Below, piece after piece: positions 24,148-36,400 of a stretch of DNA of 64,000 nt; position 1 is the stretch's first letter, and every line of letters starts with the position of its first letter. This stretch comes from Hygrophila difformis. Lineage: Eukaryota; Streptophyta; Magnoliopsida; Lamiales; Acanthaceae. The translations under genes and the position numbers were made by a program. The notes below the pieces were generated by a model, which did no database searches, had not been told where the DNA came from, and saw nothing but the letters and a program-made list of their open reading frames with translations. The stretch covers positions 13,519,490 through 13,583,489 of the forward strand of contig JAOANR010000002.1 in the NCBI GenBank assembly GCA_030278955.1. Direction: 5' to 3'.

Positions 24148-27100
24148 TGTAACACCCCGGTTTTGGTAACCCAGGCCGGGATGCCACCGCCACACCTCCC
24201 CAGCAAGACACGGTTTCTCCGAGCTCACTAAAGAGATGCAAGGCTATGGTTTTTCAGAATTTAATACGTTCAAACAGCCCATTCATAAGTAATTTAAAAA
24301 TACTACATCAGAGTTGCATCGAGAATATAAAGTACGCAGCGGAAGTAAAGTGTATGCAGCGGAATTTAAAATATAGGGCCGACATGGCCAAACCACGGGT
24401 TAAACAGACCCGTTCATGCAAGTCACGTAAAATAAATAATTAAGTGTCCAAAATGATCCCCCAATGAGTGATCATGCTCCGTACTCTGTAACAGAAAAAA
24501 AATGAACAACGGTTTTTATCAGTATTATAAAATACTGAGTAAGTCAATCCTTACATAGCAATAAAGGGGTTAGATTTTTAATAATTAAGATAAAACTTTT
24601 TGCCATGCATAAAAACATTTTATAAAAAAATGTGATTATAATTGCATACTTTAAAGACACATTTAATTTCATAATTTAAAACTTAAGCATGGGCAATTAT
24701 TTAAGACATGATTTAAAAACATGAATAATGCCGTAAGTAAGTAAATAAAAATTTGAGCTTTTAAAAATTCTCCCCGATACGCCTCCATCTCAACAATATT
24801 TAATTTTAGCCGGCAATCCGGCGGCCGTAGCCAATTTCATAAAATCTGAGCTTTTTAATATATTTCCCGTTACGCCATCATCTCAACAATATATATCATT
24901 TAGCCGGTGATCCGGCGGCCGCAGCCAATATCAATAGTATCATTTAGCCGGTGCTCCGGCGGCCTCAGCCAATTTCATAAGTATCATCTCATTTAGCCGG
25001 TATTCCGGCGGCCGCAGCCGATTCGCCATACCCAGTACCACTCCGTCGAGCCTCGAGTATCCCATACGGATACACTCGAGAGGGTAGGCCGTTGGTCTCT
25101 TGTGACCAAATACGCCATATCCAGTACCGCTCCGTCAAGCCTCGAGTAACCCATACGGATACACCCGAGAGGATAGGCCCAAAAATATAAGATGCCATTT
25201 TGGCAATCTTTCGCGCGTAATCATCATTGCCGTTTAGGCACAAAATGAATAATTAGGAGGGCACCCTGCAGAGCACTCACCCCCCAATGAAACCGATATC
25301 GTTTCAACTTTAGTGTAACGGGATTTCCAAAAATACAACTTTATCGTATCACAAGATTTCGATCGTTGTTTAGAGATTTCAAAATTTCACAAGTTTAAAA
25401 CCGATCGATGTCACAGTTTACGCCTTTTCAGTTTAAAAATCCATTTCTTAGGCGATTAATCTGAAATTTTCACAGTAGCTCAAATACATCCCAATGAACA
25501 ACTTTCATGTTTTGAGTTTTTGGGAAAAATGATGGGAAGCATGTCAAAAATCAAGTTTTCTACACAAACAAAAAGCTGTCAGGATTCAGGTTTGACATCT
25601 GTCAAAGATTTGACTTTTTAACATGTCAAATGAACTCCAAAAATTCTGAAAATTTACAGGCACTTAAAAGACACCAAAATAAACAAGTTTTATTAGAGGC
25701 AAATTATGCAAATTCATCACGGATTAAGTCAGATTAATCTACTAAGTTCGGTCTTAAAATCTGTCTCAGTTTCCGAAAGGTTCATGCACCACAGAATATG
25801 TTCGACGCGGTTTGGGATAGCAAATCTTAATGAAAGTGCATGAAATTTTACAGAGGTATTCAAGACTCATAGATCTACAACTTTTGTTTAGATCATGAAG
25901 ATTGGTTTGGACTAGAAATGATAGAAATAAGCTCATCAATTTCGGTTATGAAATCTGTCAACTTTTGAAAATTTTTAAAAACGCAGAATATGTCCGACTT
26001 GATTTGGGGTATCAAAACTTGATAAAAATCTCTGAAATTTTTACACAATATAGCTTAAGATCTTAGGATCAAAATCTTAGTTTTGAGTTTTCAGGTTTGA
26101 ACGCTCGAAGTAAGAGTTTTGGTCGGATTTCAGAAAATACGTAGATTGGGGTTTTTAGGTTTGATTTCAACGTTTCGTTTAAGATCCAATGTTTCGGATG
26201 TCTTTAAACCACCCATATTGATATGTAAGTTATTAACTTACAGTGAGTGAGTTCTTGAACGTTCTAGAGTTGATCGATTTGTCCAAAATCGCCACGAACG
26301 GATCTACGCAACACGTTCTTCTTCTCCTTTGGCTACGAACGTGTTTTGCAAGTAAAGATTCGTAAGTTAGAAGGTTGATTATGATCTTAAAGCAATAAGT
26401 AAACTTGATTTACACCTTACCAACAATCCAATGCTTGCAAATCCTTGATCTACACCCTACCTTGGTTGGATTTGATTGCCGGAAAGTTGCCGGAAGTTTG
26501 CCGGAAGGGTGTTTGGCTTAGGGAGAGTTTTGGGAGAGTTGGGAGAGTTTGTGGGATGAATTATTGGTGAATATGGCTGACAATAGGGTGTTAGGGACTT
26601 CTATAATCATCCAAAAATATGCCTCCCCCGTGATAGATCAAGATTCCCACCTTTGGGACCCAAAAAATGGCAAAAAGTCGCCAAAAACACATAAATCCCG
26701 ACTGCTACAGTAGCATGCTACAGTAGCGTGCTACAGTAGCATGCTACAGTAACCTTTTTTTTTTTTTTTTTAATTTTTTTTTATATATATATTAAGATTC
26801 TTATCTTAAAAAAAAATCATAATGTGGGAATTTTTGTGATCTTGTAAGTCATACATAGCTTCAAAAAGGAATATATTCTTTATTTGAAAATGACAAGATA
26901 TGATTAATATTCCACCCTACAATTTCAAACCATAGTCAAATTATTCCCAATTATATTATGGCATTCTAGAATAATTCCATAATAAAAAAATATATGGGTA
27001 GAATGATTAATCAAGGATATATAGAAAATAGATAATTCTCATTATAATTTAAACATATGAATATATACATGTATATACATGTGTACATGTTTGGAAAGAT

Positions 27101-27610
27101 TATTTCAAGACCAAGGTATATATGTGTATATAAACTTGTATATGGATTTAAAATATTCTATGAACCATATACTTATTACACTTGATATTGAAATCCATAT
27201 ATTTATTTGAAAAGACAAATATATATAATTTTTCAAAGTATGTTTTGTAGAAAGTAATATACTAATCTTTAAGCACATATTTGAACATATAAATATATAT
27301 AGATTTGATTAAAAATCTACTTAGTGAATTGGTCAAAATATATATATTCATACATATATATCGGGCAATTTCTATGGTATTACAATCTACCCTCCTTAAG
27401 AATCAACTTCGTCCCCGAAGTTGCGCGACTTATTGACCGATTGATTGATTGTGGTTGTGTCATTGTGTTTTGTTGTTTGATATTATTCGACTGAACCCAG
27501 AATTGAAATTTCCAAGTTGCCTACGTACCCTGTGAAGGGATCAAGTCATTACGTAGTTCAAAACAATTAGAATTTGTTCATTTGGGATACAAAATATTCG
27601 GGTCGTTACA
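24148..27610 (-). repeat. N4 3' LTR
   Basis: On the plus strand it runs from TGTAACACCCCGG to GGTCGTTACA and abuts the polypurine tract at 27611. It contains three GCCGG...CCGGC repeats (about 24805-25020), a duplicated CTCGAGTA(T/A)CCCATACGG unit (about 25050-25170), a GCTACAGTAGC array (about 26701-26753) and, near its outer end, an LTR-internal hairpin and PPT module (27386-27423). Confidence 0.92.
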
Positions 27611-27626
27611 TCCTCTCCCCCTTAAG
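27611..27626 (-). promoter_or_regulatory. N4 polypurine tract
   Basis: On the minus strand CTTAAGGGGGAGAGGA is directly followed by the LTR start TGTAACGACC. It primes plus-strand synthesis in LTR retrotransposons. Confidence 0.85.
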
Positions 27627-27630
27627 ATTA

Positions 27631-27650
27631 CAGTTATGTCCCCATAACTG
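27631..27650 (-). promoter_or_regulatory. Hairpin just upstream of the N4 polypurine tract
   Basis: On the minus strand CAGTTATG-GGGA-CATAACTG forms an 8-bp perfect stem with a GGGA loop, 4 bases before the PPT block. The gag-pol stop codon lies inside it. The LTR-internal modules have a different stem (CAACTTCG/CGAAGTTG) around the same loop at the same distance from their purine tracts, which is a covariation pattern. Confidence 0.55.
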
Positions 27651-30600
27651 CGGTTGCACCATTTTGGAATAGGGTCGGGTAACGCTCCTTCATGTCGGAT
27701 TCTAACTCCCATGTCGCCGTTTCACTTTCATGGTTCGACCAAAGAATCTTGACCATTCTCACGGCTTTGTTCCTTGTTACTCTCTCCTTAACATCGAGTA
27801 TTCGTACCGGAATTTCCTCATAGCTCAAGTCATCATCCAATTCAATTCCTTCCGGTTGGAGTACATGGGTCGGATCGTGCACATACTTCTTCAATTGTGA
27901 TATGTGGAACACGTTGTGAACTCTAGCCAATTGTGGCGGTAAGGCTAGACGATATGCTAAATTCCCGACTTTTTCTAGAATTTCATAAGGTCCTATATAT
28001 CGAGGGCTTAACTTTCCTCGTTTGCCAAAACGCATAACCCCCTTCATCGGTGATATCTTTAACATGACCTTATCCCCAACTTGAAATTCTAGGTCTTGCC
28101 GTCTCACATCGGCATAACTTTTCTGTCGGTCTTGGGCCGCTTTCATCTTTCCTCGAATCACTTTGATTTGTTGGGTCATATCTTCTACGAGTTGTGGTCC
28201 TACTATCACTGTCTTATCATTCCCTTCCCAACTCAACGGACTTCGGCACCTTCGACCATACAATGCCTCGAATGGTGCCATGCCGATGCTAGCATGGTAG
28301 CTATTGTTGTAGGAAAATTCAATTAGGGGTAAATGATTTTCCCAGCTACCCTTAAACTCTAGGACGCAAGCTCTCAGCATGTCTTCCAACGTTTGGATTG
28401 TTCTCTCAGTTTGTCCATCCGTCATTGGGTGGAATGCGGTGCTCATCTTAATCTGCGTACCGAGGGCTTTTTGTAACTTGGTCCAAAAGTGAGAGACAAA
28501 TCTACTGTCTCTATCGGAGATAATGTCATGTGGTACCCCGTGTCTTCGTACCACATTGTCAATATACGCTCTTGCTAATTGGTCCATGGTCCAAGTGTCC
28601 TTCATTGGAATAAAAATGGCCGTCTTCGTTAGCCTATCGACAATCACCCATATCTTATTCATTCCTCTTGGTGATCGTGGTAATCCCGAAACGAAATCCA
28701 TAGAGATACTATCCCACTTCCAACTCGGGATTTCCAATGGTTGCATCAATCCTAAGGGTTTCTGTCGCACGGCTTTGACCTTTTGGCACGTGAGGCATCT
28801 CGCTACAAATTCTGCCACTTCATTCTTCATCCTCGGCCACCAGTAAATCTTCCTCAAATCCTTATATAATTTGTCGCCTCCAGGGTGAACCGAGTAAGGT
28901 GTGTTATGCCCTTCTTCCATCAATCTTTGTTTTATCTCCACGCATTTTTGTGGTACACACCATCTTCCCTTGAAACGAATGATTCCGTCCTCATGGATAG
29001 CAAATCCTATTGCCTTCCCATTGGCAATGTTCTCCTTAATCCTTTCCAACTTTGCGTCGCCCGGTTGGGCGAGTTTGATCTCGTCAAATATGGTTGATTC
29101 GACTACCATGGCGTTGACCATTTCATTTACAGTGCCCGAATGCACTAGTTCTAAGCTCAATCTTGCCAAGTCCATATATAATGCCGGCGGAATCACCAAC
29201 GAATTCGCCACATGTTGGGTCTTCCGGCTTAAGGCATCGGCTACTACGTTGGCCTTCCCTTCGTGGTAAGAAATTTCGAGATCATAGTCCTTGATTAGTT
29301 CCAACCATCTCCGTTGTCTCAGATTTAGCTCTTTTTGAGTGAATATGTATTTGAGGCTTTTGTGGTCTGTGAACATCCGACACTTTCTCCCATAAAGGTA
29401 GTGTCTCCATATTTTCAGAGCGAACACGACTGCCGCCAACTCCAAGTCGTGCGTTGGGTAGTTCGCTTCATGAGGTTTCAATTGGCGCGAAGCATATGCA
29501 ATGACTCTCGAGTCTTGCATCAAAACACATCCTAGACCTTCCTTTGAAGCATCACTGTAAACCTCGAAGTCACCATTCTCTGATGGTAGTGCTAGTACGG
29601 GTGTACTGGTGAGTCGCTTTTTCAGTTCTTGAAACGCGGACTCACACTCACTGGTCCAGTCATATTTTACCCCTTTCTTCAACAGCTGGGTCAACGGGCG
29701 TGCGATTTTTGAGAAGTCCTTCACAAATCGCCTATAATAACCAGCTAGCCCAAGGAAGCTCCGTATTTCAGTTGGACTCGTCGGCGATACCCATTCCGTC
29801 ACCGCCGAAATTTTTGCCTGATCCACTGAAACTCCAGTGGCGGATACTATGTGCCCAAGGAATGCTACTTCCTTCAACCAAAAGTCGCATTTGGATAGTT
29901 TGCCATAGAGTTGGTTCTTGCGCAAAATCCCTAACACTTGGTGCAAATGTTGGGAATGCTCCTCCTCGCTTCTCGAGTAGATCAGGATGTCGTCGATGAA
30001 CACCACGACGCTTTGATCTAACAATTCTCTAAATACATCGTTCATGAGGTTCATGAACATTGCAGGTGCATTTGTTAACCCAAAGGATAATACTGTGAAC
30101 TCGTAGTGTCCGTAACGAGTTCGGAATGCCGTCTTCGGGATATCCTTATCCGCAATCCTCAGCTGGTGATAACCGGATCGCAAGTCGATCTTTGAGAACA
30201 CCGACGCCCCCTTCAATTGATCAAATAAGTCCTCAATCCTTGGTAATGGATACTTGTTCTTGATGGTCACTTGATTGAGTCCTCTGTAATCGATGCAAAG
30301 GCGTAGTCCTCCGTCCTTCTTTTTAACAAATAAGACCGGTGCTCCCCACGGGGACGTACTTGGTCTTATGTATCCTTTCTCCAACAACTCTTCGAGTTGT
30401 TCCTTTAACTCCTTCATTTCCAGTGGTGCCATACGGTAAGGGGCCTTCGAGACAGGTTCCGTTCCCGGAATGAGATCTATGGTGAATTCAAGATCTCTCT
30501 CAGGTGGCATACCAGGGATGTCTTCAGGAAATACGTCCGGGTATTCTCTCACCACTGGGATGTCGTCAACCTTGCTCTCTTCCGCCTCCAGGTTGTGAAC

Positions 30601-32340
30601 GTAGCATGCATACAACGCGTATCCCTTATGCATTAAGCTACGAAGCTTGAGAGCGTTAACAACCTTGTTGCTCCTCTTAGGGGGTTGAGAGTAAAAGATG
30701 ACTCTCTTTCCCCTACCTTTCGACAAGGTGATCTTCTGCTTTTGACATTCTATTACCGCTTTATACCGGGTCAACCAATCCATTCCCAGTATAACGTCGA
30801 AGTCCCTTAAATTAAATTCTACCAAGTTTGCGAAAAATTCTATGTTCTTGATAACTATCGGAATCCCGTTATAACGTTTAGAGCATGGTACTACCTCTCC
30901 TGATGGTAGTTGAATTTCTAAGTTAATCAGTTCGCACTTAGGTAGATCTAGTTCAGATAAGACTCTTGATGATATAATCGAACAACTAGCTCCTGAGTCA
31001 AACAGAACTTTAAGGGGTGTACTTAAAACATGGAATGTACCTGCCATCACGTCACCCTGCATAGGCACATCTGCTTGGTTGATAACATTCAATCTCCCCA
31101 TGGGCCGTCCTTGGTTGCCCGGCTGATCCCGGTTCGGGTTCTGATTCTGTTGCTGATTTGGATTCTGTGGAGGGCGTTGATCCTGGTTCTGAGGGGGTCT
31201 GTACCCTTGATAGTTACCATTCCGTCCATTTTGGTTACGAGGCTGTGCTGGCCCCATAATCAAGTCCTCTCGCTTGGTGATGTTTTCAATTCGAGTCCGG
31301 CACTCATTCGCCCGATGACCAAATCGACCACACCTGAAGCATGTGCCCTGTTGGGGGCATCCCCTAATCAAGTGAGGTTTCCCACATCTTGGGCATGGTG
31401 GCACAGGGTTACCCTGGAAAAATGTTCTCCCACCATTTTCCCTATTGTTGTTCTGAGGGGGTCTGTTCAGGCCTACCCGAAAGTTGTTTCCTCCAGAATT
31501 GTTACCGGTGCGGTTATCCCTGTTCCTCTTATCTTGCCCCTGAGGTCCCCGGCTGGACTCTCCACTCATCCTCCTCTTCAGTTGTTGCACCCTCGCAACA
31601 GCAACTGCACGATCATACACTGCTTGCAGGTCCGGGTAATGGACACCAGTGATCACTTCCCGTATGGACAAGTTCAATCCCATCTCGAATTTTTGTGCCT
31701 TCTCTACGTCTGTCGGTACTAGTCTTGGTGCAAAGCGCACCAACTCCTTGAATCGAGTGTAATACTCTTGTACAGTCTGCCCGCCTTGTTTCAGTGCCAA
31801 AAACTCCTCGTACATGGCCGCCTTCGTACTCAGGGGGTAAAATCGGTCCCTGAGCAGTTCCATCATTTCAGTCCATGAATAGGGCACATCTTCCTCTTGT
31901 ATCTTTCCCTGGGTGGCTTGCCACCAGTCGTCTGCTTCACCTCCCAAGTAGTATGAGGCCACATGCACCTTTTCCCCTTCTGGGCACTTAACTGCGCTTA
32001 ACAACTTGTCGAAGGTCCTAATCCACTCCTCTAGTTTTGCAGGGTCTTCCTCGCCTGCATAGTGCGGCGGTTGGTATGGGTTCACCATGGCTAGGTAATT
32101 AATGCGAGCTTGTGGTGGAGGTGCCGCAGCCGCTTGGCCTTGGTTCACCTGCGCGTTCCCTATCGCAATGAGAACCTCTTCTAGAGTGCGCAGGCGATTA
32201 CCTATGTTGTCTGGTATAGGGCCTGCTGGCTCTTCCTGAGCGTGTACACCCACGTTTGGTATCGGCATGTCAGGTTGCCTAGGTATTTCGTTGGTATTGG
32301 GAGGAATGGGTTGGACGCGCGGTCTCCCTCTCGGTGCCAT
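27634..32340 (-). CDS. gag-pol: Gag-Pol polyprotein of Ty3/gypsy chromovirus N4
   Basis: A 1568-residue uninterrupted frame. Gag occupies about residues 1-420, with a retrotrans_gag core at 80-250. It has two CCHC knuckles: an atypical CX2CX3HX4C (C316, C319, H323, C328) and a canonical CX2CX4HX4C (C334, C337, H342, C347). Protease active site DSGAS is at 448. Reverse transcriptase spans about 635-815 with FIDD at 781. RNase H starts near 926 with D930. Integrase has the H1145/H1152-C1182/C1185 zinc site and D1215, D1276, E1312 with the exact 35-residue D-E spacing. A chromodomain-like tail (about 1510-1558, [24 protein letters not shown]) should bind chromatin and steer integration. The ATG at 32340 is the only start that covers gag. 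Gag and Pol share one frame, the usual chromovirus arrangement. Every catalytic motif is present, so activity is possible. Confidence 0.95.
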   Translation of the reverse strand: MAPRGRPRVQPIPPNTNEIPRQPDMPIPNVGVHAQEEPAGPIPDNIGNRLRTLEEVLIAIGNAQVNQGQAAAAPPPQARINYLAMVNPYQPPHYAGEEDPAKLEEWIRTFDKLLSAVKCPEGEKVHVASYYLGGEADDWWQATQGKIQEEDVPYSWTEMMELLRDRFYPLSTKAAMYEEFLALKQGGQTVQEYYTRFKELVRFAPRLVPTDVEKAQKFEMGLNLSIREVITGVHYPDLQAVYDRAVAVARVQQLKRRMSGESSRGPQGQDKRNRDNRTGNNSGGNNFRVGLNRPPQNNNRENGGRTFFQGNPVPPCPRCGKPHLIRGCPQQGTCFRCGRFGHRANECRTRIENITKREDLIMGPAQPRNQNGRNGNYQGYRPPQNQDQRPPQNPNQQQNQNPNRDQPGNQGRPMGRLNVINQADVPMQGDVMAGTFHVLSTPLKVLFDSGASCSIISSRVLSELDLPKCELINLEIQLPSGEVVPCSKRYNGIPIVIKNIEFFANLVEFNLRDFDVILGMDWLTRYKAVIECQKQKITLSKGRGKRVIFYSQPPKRSNKVVNALKLRSLMHKGYALYACYVHNLEAEESKVDDIPVVREYPDVFPEDIPGMPPERDLEFTIDLIPGTEPVSKAPYRMAPLEMKELKEQLEELLEKGYIRPSTSPWGAPVLFVKKKDGGLRLCIDYRGLNQVTIKNKYPLPRIEDLFDQLKGASVFSKIDLRSGYHQLRIADKDIPKTAFRTRYGHYEFTVLSFGLTNAPAMFMNLMNDVFRELLDQSVVVFIDDILIYSRSEEEHSQHLHQVLGILRKNQLYGKLSKCDFWLKEVAFLGHIVSATGVSVDQAKISAVTEWVSPTSPTEIRSFLGLAGYYRRFVKDFSKIARPLTQLLKKGVKYDWTSECESAFQELKKRLTSTPVLALPSENGDFEVYSDASKEGLGCVLMQDSRVIAYASRQLKPHEANYPTHDLELAAVVFALKIWRHYLYGRKCRMFTDHKSLKYIFTQKELNLRQRRWLELIKDYDLEISYHEGKANVVADALSRKTQHVANSLVIPPALYMDLARLSLELVHSGTVNEMVNAMVVESTIFDEIKLAQPGDAKLERIKENIANGKAIGFAIHEDGIIRFKGRWCVPQKCVEIKQRLMEEGHNTPYSVHPGGDKLYKDLRKIYWWPRMKNEVAEFVARCLTCQKVKAVRQKPLGLMQPLEIPSWKWDSISMDFVSGLPRSPRGMNKIWVIVDRLTKTAIFIPMKDTWTMDQLARAYIDNVVRRHGVPHDIISDRDSRFVSHFWTKLQKALGTQIKMSTAFHPMTDGQTERTIQTLEDMLRACVLEFKGSWENHLPLIEFSYNNSYHASIGMAPFEALYGRRCRSPLSWEGNDKTVIVGPQLVEDMTQQIKVIRGKMKAAQDRQKSYADVRRQDLEFQVGDKVMLKISPMKGVMRFGKRGKLSPRYIGPYEILEKVGNLAYRLALPPQLARVHNVFHISQLKKYVHDPTHVLQPEGIELDDDLSYEEIPVRILDVKERVTRNKAVRMVKILWSNHESETATWELESDMKERYPTLFQNGATAVMGT

Positions 32341-32545
32341 TCTGTTACAAGAACAAGTGATTTAGATTTTAAGGAAAATATAATAAAGGGTTTATACAAT
32401 GATTATCGAAACCCCAGGGTCTAGGGTTTCAGGGTCTTGGGTTTCAAGGTTAAATGAGCCGTGCGTTTGAGATGGATTTGTTGTTTGGGAATTCAATCAT
32501 AATTTTTTTTTTTTTTGGAATAGAGAGTGTTCAAACAAAAACTTG

Positions 32546-32547
32546 AT

Positions 32548-32582
<35 letters not shown>

Positions 32583-32590
32583 TTTTTTTT
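32546..32590. repeat. (TTTA)n microsatellite between the small ORF and gag
   Basis: A clean ATTT tetranucleotide run followed by poly-T, in the 296-bp gap between the two N4 frames. Confidence 0.85.
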
Positions 32591-32636
32591 TATTACAAGT
32601 GATAGGATATACCAAAATAGGATCCTTCTATCGTTT

Positions 32637-32963
32637 CTAGCCGTCCTCCGGCACAGTGGTGGGATCCTCCTCCGGATCTTCCTCCACCGGGCTTGACGGT
32701 AGTAGGTCATCGAAAATGTGGTTCAAGTCATCCCCATGAGCATCAACAAGCTCCTTTAAACATAGATTTTGTGTAGTGAGGTTTTGGATTTGGTCTTCGA
32801 GCTGGTTTATGCGGTGGTGGTCCGCCTCTCTTAAGCTTCCCATATGGTGCAGATTTGCCTCCAATTGGGCCATACGATGTTCCATTTGTTGTATGGTTTG
32901 TTGGTAATCAAAGTGAGCGTTCATCATTTTGACCATTAAGTTCATCATGTCTTGGTTAGCCAT
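32637..32963 (-). CDS. Extra coiled-coil ORF upstream of gag in N4
   Basis: 108 residues on the same strand as gag-pol, ending about 296 bp before the gag ATG. It opens MANQDMMNLMVKMMNAHFDY, then gives heptad-like stretches rich in Q, M, L, E and H (residues about 25-75), and closes with a very acidic proline-rich tail (SSPVEEDPEEDPTTVPEDG). It has no signal peptide or membrane segment and I know no family for it. It is intact in an otherwise intact element and sits between PBS and gag, so it is more likely a functional accessory gene than chance. A coiled-coil role in oligomerisation is inference only. Confidence 0.6.
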   Translation of the reverse strand: MANQDMMNLMVKMMNAHFDYQQTIQQMEHRMAQLEANLHHMGSLREADHHRINQLEDQIQNLTTQNLCLKELVDAHGDDLNHIFDDLLPSSPVEEDPEEDPTTVPEDG

Positions 32964-33402
32964 CTAGCGCAAGAAAAAGATCTAGGTTACAACATAACGC
33001 TTCTAGGTTCTCTAAGGTATAGAAATGCAATATGCACATGCAGTGATGGTTCCCCCTGATAAAAAAAATTTTATGCATGCATTTATTTATCCATGGGTTT
33101 TAAAATAAATTTATTCCATGGATATATTAAAATAAGGATAAAAAGTTCGGGCCACTATATTGGGCCGAAAGAAATAAATTATTTGGGCTTTAAATAAAAA
33201 CAAGGCTATTGGGCCAAAATAATTTCTTAGGCTTCAAAAAAAAATTTTTGGACTAAAAATTTGGGCTTTAAGTTCAAAATAATAATTGGGCTCTTTAAAA
33301 TATATTACTAGTTTAGAAATAATAACTTTAAAATAATAATATTCAAAAATAATAGTTTAAAAATATTCCGGGCTCTTTAAAATAGTAGTTTTAAAATATT
33401 CT
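32964..33402 (-). other. N4 untranslated leader
   Basis: The leader between PBS and the small ORF holds repeated short units such as AATTTGGGCT, TTAAAATATTCCGGGC and CCATGGA. It closely matches the internal regions of N1 (about 41270-41740) and N3 (about 21231-21580), so it may contain the packaging or dimerisation signals that non-autonomous copies keep. That role is inferred. Confidence 0.6.
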
Positions 33403-33416
33403 GGGCTCTGATACCA
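33403..33416 (-). promoter_or_regulatory. N4 primer binding site for initiator tRNA-Met
   Basis: On the minus strand TGGTATCAGAGCCC lies 3 bases inside the 5' LTR end. TGGTATCAGAGC is the standard complement of the plant initiator tRNA-Met 3' end, used for minus-strand priming. Confidence 0.92.
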
Positions 33417-33419
33417 CAT

Positions 33420-36400
33420 TGTAACACCCCGGTTTTGGTAACCCAGGCCGGGATGCCACCGCCACACCTCCCCAGCAAGACACGGTTTCTCCGAGCTCAC
33501 TAAAGAGATGCAAGGCTATGGTTTTTCAGAATTTAATACGTTCAAACAGCCCATTCATAAGTAATTTAAAAATACTACATCAGAGTTGCATCGAGAATAT
33601 AAAGTACGCAGCGGAAGTAAAGTGTATGCAGCGGAATTTAAAATATAGGGCCGACATGGCCAAACCACGGGTTAAACAGACCCGTTCATGCAAGTCACGT
33701 AAAATAAATAATTAAGTGTCCAAAATGATCCCCCAATGAGTGATCATGCTCCGTACTCTGTAACAGAAAAAAAATGAACAACGGTTTTTATCAGTATTAT
33801 AAAATACTGAGTAAGTCAATCCTTACATAGCAATAAAGGGGTTAGATTTTTAATAATTAAGATAAAACTTTTTGCCATGCATAAAAACATTTTATAAAAA
33901 AAATGTGATTATAATTGCATACTTTAAAGACACATTTAATTTCATAATTTAAAACTTAAGCATGGGCAATTATTTAAGACATGATTTAAAAACATGAATA
34001 ATGCCGTAAGTAAGTAAATAAAAATTTGAGCTTTTAAAAATTCTCCCCGATACGCCTCCATCTCAACAATATTTAATTTTAGCCGGCAATCCGGCGGCCG
34101 TAGCCAATTTCATAAAATCTGAGCTTTTTAATATATTTCCCGTTACGCCATCATCTCAACAATATATATCATTTAGCCGGTGATCCGGCGGCCGCAGCCA
34201 ATATCAATAGTATCATTTAGCCGGTGCTCCGGCGGCCTCAGCCAATTTCATAAGTATCATCTCATTTAGCCGGTATTCCGGCGGCCGCAGCCGATTCGCC
34301 ATACCCAGTACCACTCCGTCGAGCCTCGAGTATCCCATACGGATACACTCGAGAGGGTAGGCCGTTGGTCTCTTGTGACCAAATACGCCATATCCAGTAC
34401 CGCTCCGTCAAGCCTCGAGTAACCCATACGGATACACCCGAGAGGATAGGCCCAAAAATATAAGATGCCATTTTGGCAATCTTTCGCGCGTAATCATCAT
34501 TGCCGTTTAGGCACAAAATGAATAATTAGGAGGGCACCCTGCAGAGCACTCACCCCCCAATGAAACCGATATCGTTTCAACTTTAGTGTAACGGGATTTC
34601 CAAAAATACAACTTTATCGTATCACAAGATTTCGATCGTTGTTTAGAGATTTCAAAATTTCACAAGTTTAAAACCGATCGATGTCACAGTTTACGCCTTT
34701 TCAGTTTAAAAATCCATTTCTTAGGCGATTAATCTGAAATTTTCACAGTAGCTCAAATACATCCCAATGAACAACTTTCATGTTTTGAGTTTTTGGGAAA
34801 AATGATGGGAAGCATGTCAAAAATCAAGTTTTCTACACAAACAAAAAGCTGTCAGGATTCAGGTTTGACATCTGTCAAAGATTTGACTTTTTAACATGTC
34901 AAATGAACTCCAAAAATTCTGAAAATTTACAGGCACTTAAAAGACACCAAAATAAACAAGTTTTATTAGAGGCAAATTATGCAAATTCATCACGGATTAA
35001 GTCAGATTAATCTACTAAGTTCGGTCTTAAAATCTGTCTCAGTTTCCGAAAGGTTCATGCACCACAGAATATGTTCGACGCGGTTTGGGATAGCAAATCT
35101 TAATGAAAGTGCATGAAATTTTACAGAGGTATTCAAGACTCATAGATCTACAACTTTTGTTTAGATCATGAAGATTGGTTTGGACTAGAAATGATAGAAA
35201 TAAGCTCATCAAGTTCGGTTATGAAATCTGTCAACTTTTGAAAATTTTTAAAAACGCAGAATATGTCCGACTTGATTTGGGGTATCAAAACTTGATAAAA
35301 ATCTCTGAAATTTTTACACAATATAGCTTAAGATCTTAGGATCAAAATCTTAGTTTTGAGTTTTCAGGTTTGAACGCTCGAAGTAAGAGTTTTGGTCGGA
35401 TTTCAGAAAATACGTAGATTGGGGTTTTTAGGTTTGATTTCAACGTTTCGTTTAAGATCCAATGTTTCGGATGTCTTTAAACCACCCATATTGATATGTA
35501 AGTTATTAACTTACAGTGAGTGAGTTCTTGAACGTTCTAGAGTTGATCGATTTGTCCAAAATCGCCACGAACGGATCTACGCAACACGTTCTTCTTCTCC
35601 TTTGGCTACGAACGTGTTTTGCAAGTAAAGATTCGTAAGTTAGAAGGTTGATTATGATCTTAAAGCAATAAGTAAACTTGATTTACACCTTACCAACAAT
35701 CCAATGCTTGCAAATCCTTGATCTACACCCTACCTTGGTTGGATTTGATTGCCGGAAAGTTGCCGGAAGTTTGCCGGAAGGGTGTTTGGCTTAGGGAGAG
35801 TTTTGGGAGAGTTGGGAGAGTTTGTGGGATGAATTATTGGTGAATATGGCTGACAATAGGGTGTTAGGGACTTCTATAATCATCCAAAAATATGCCTCCC
35901 CCGTGATAGATCAAGATTCCCACCTTTGGGACCCAAAAAATGGCAAAAAGTCGCCAAAAACACATAAATCCCGACTGCTACAGTAGCATGCTACAGTAGC
36001 GTGCTACAGTAGCATGCTACAGTAACCTTTTTTTTTTTTTTTTAATTTTTTTATATATATATATTAAGATTCTTATCTTAAAAAAAAATCATAATGTGGG
36101 AATTTTTGTGATCTTGTAAGTCATACATAGCTTCAAAAAGGAATATATTCTTTATTTGAAAATGACAAGATATGATTAATATTCCACCCTACAATTTCAA
36201 ACCATAGTCAAATTATTCCCAATTATATTATGGCATTCTAGAATAATTCCATAATAAAAAAATATATGGGTAGAATGATTAATCAAGGATATATAGAAAA
36301 TAGATAATTCTCATTATAATTTAAACATATGAATATATACATGTATATACATGTGTACATGTTTGGAAAGATTATTTCAAGACCAAGGTATATATGTGTA

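Noticed and set aside
24989..25243. 84-residue frame, repeated at 34262
   Set aside because: Identical in both N4 LTRs because the LTRs are identical. It reads through a duplicated CTCGAGTA repeat and shows no protein signature.
31030..31722. 230-residue plus-strand frame
   Set aside because: Antisense shadow of the gag coding region.
33403..33416. tRNA-Met-like sequence as a tRNA gene fragment
   Set aside because: Only the 3'-end complement is present, at the PBS position. No tRNA body follows.
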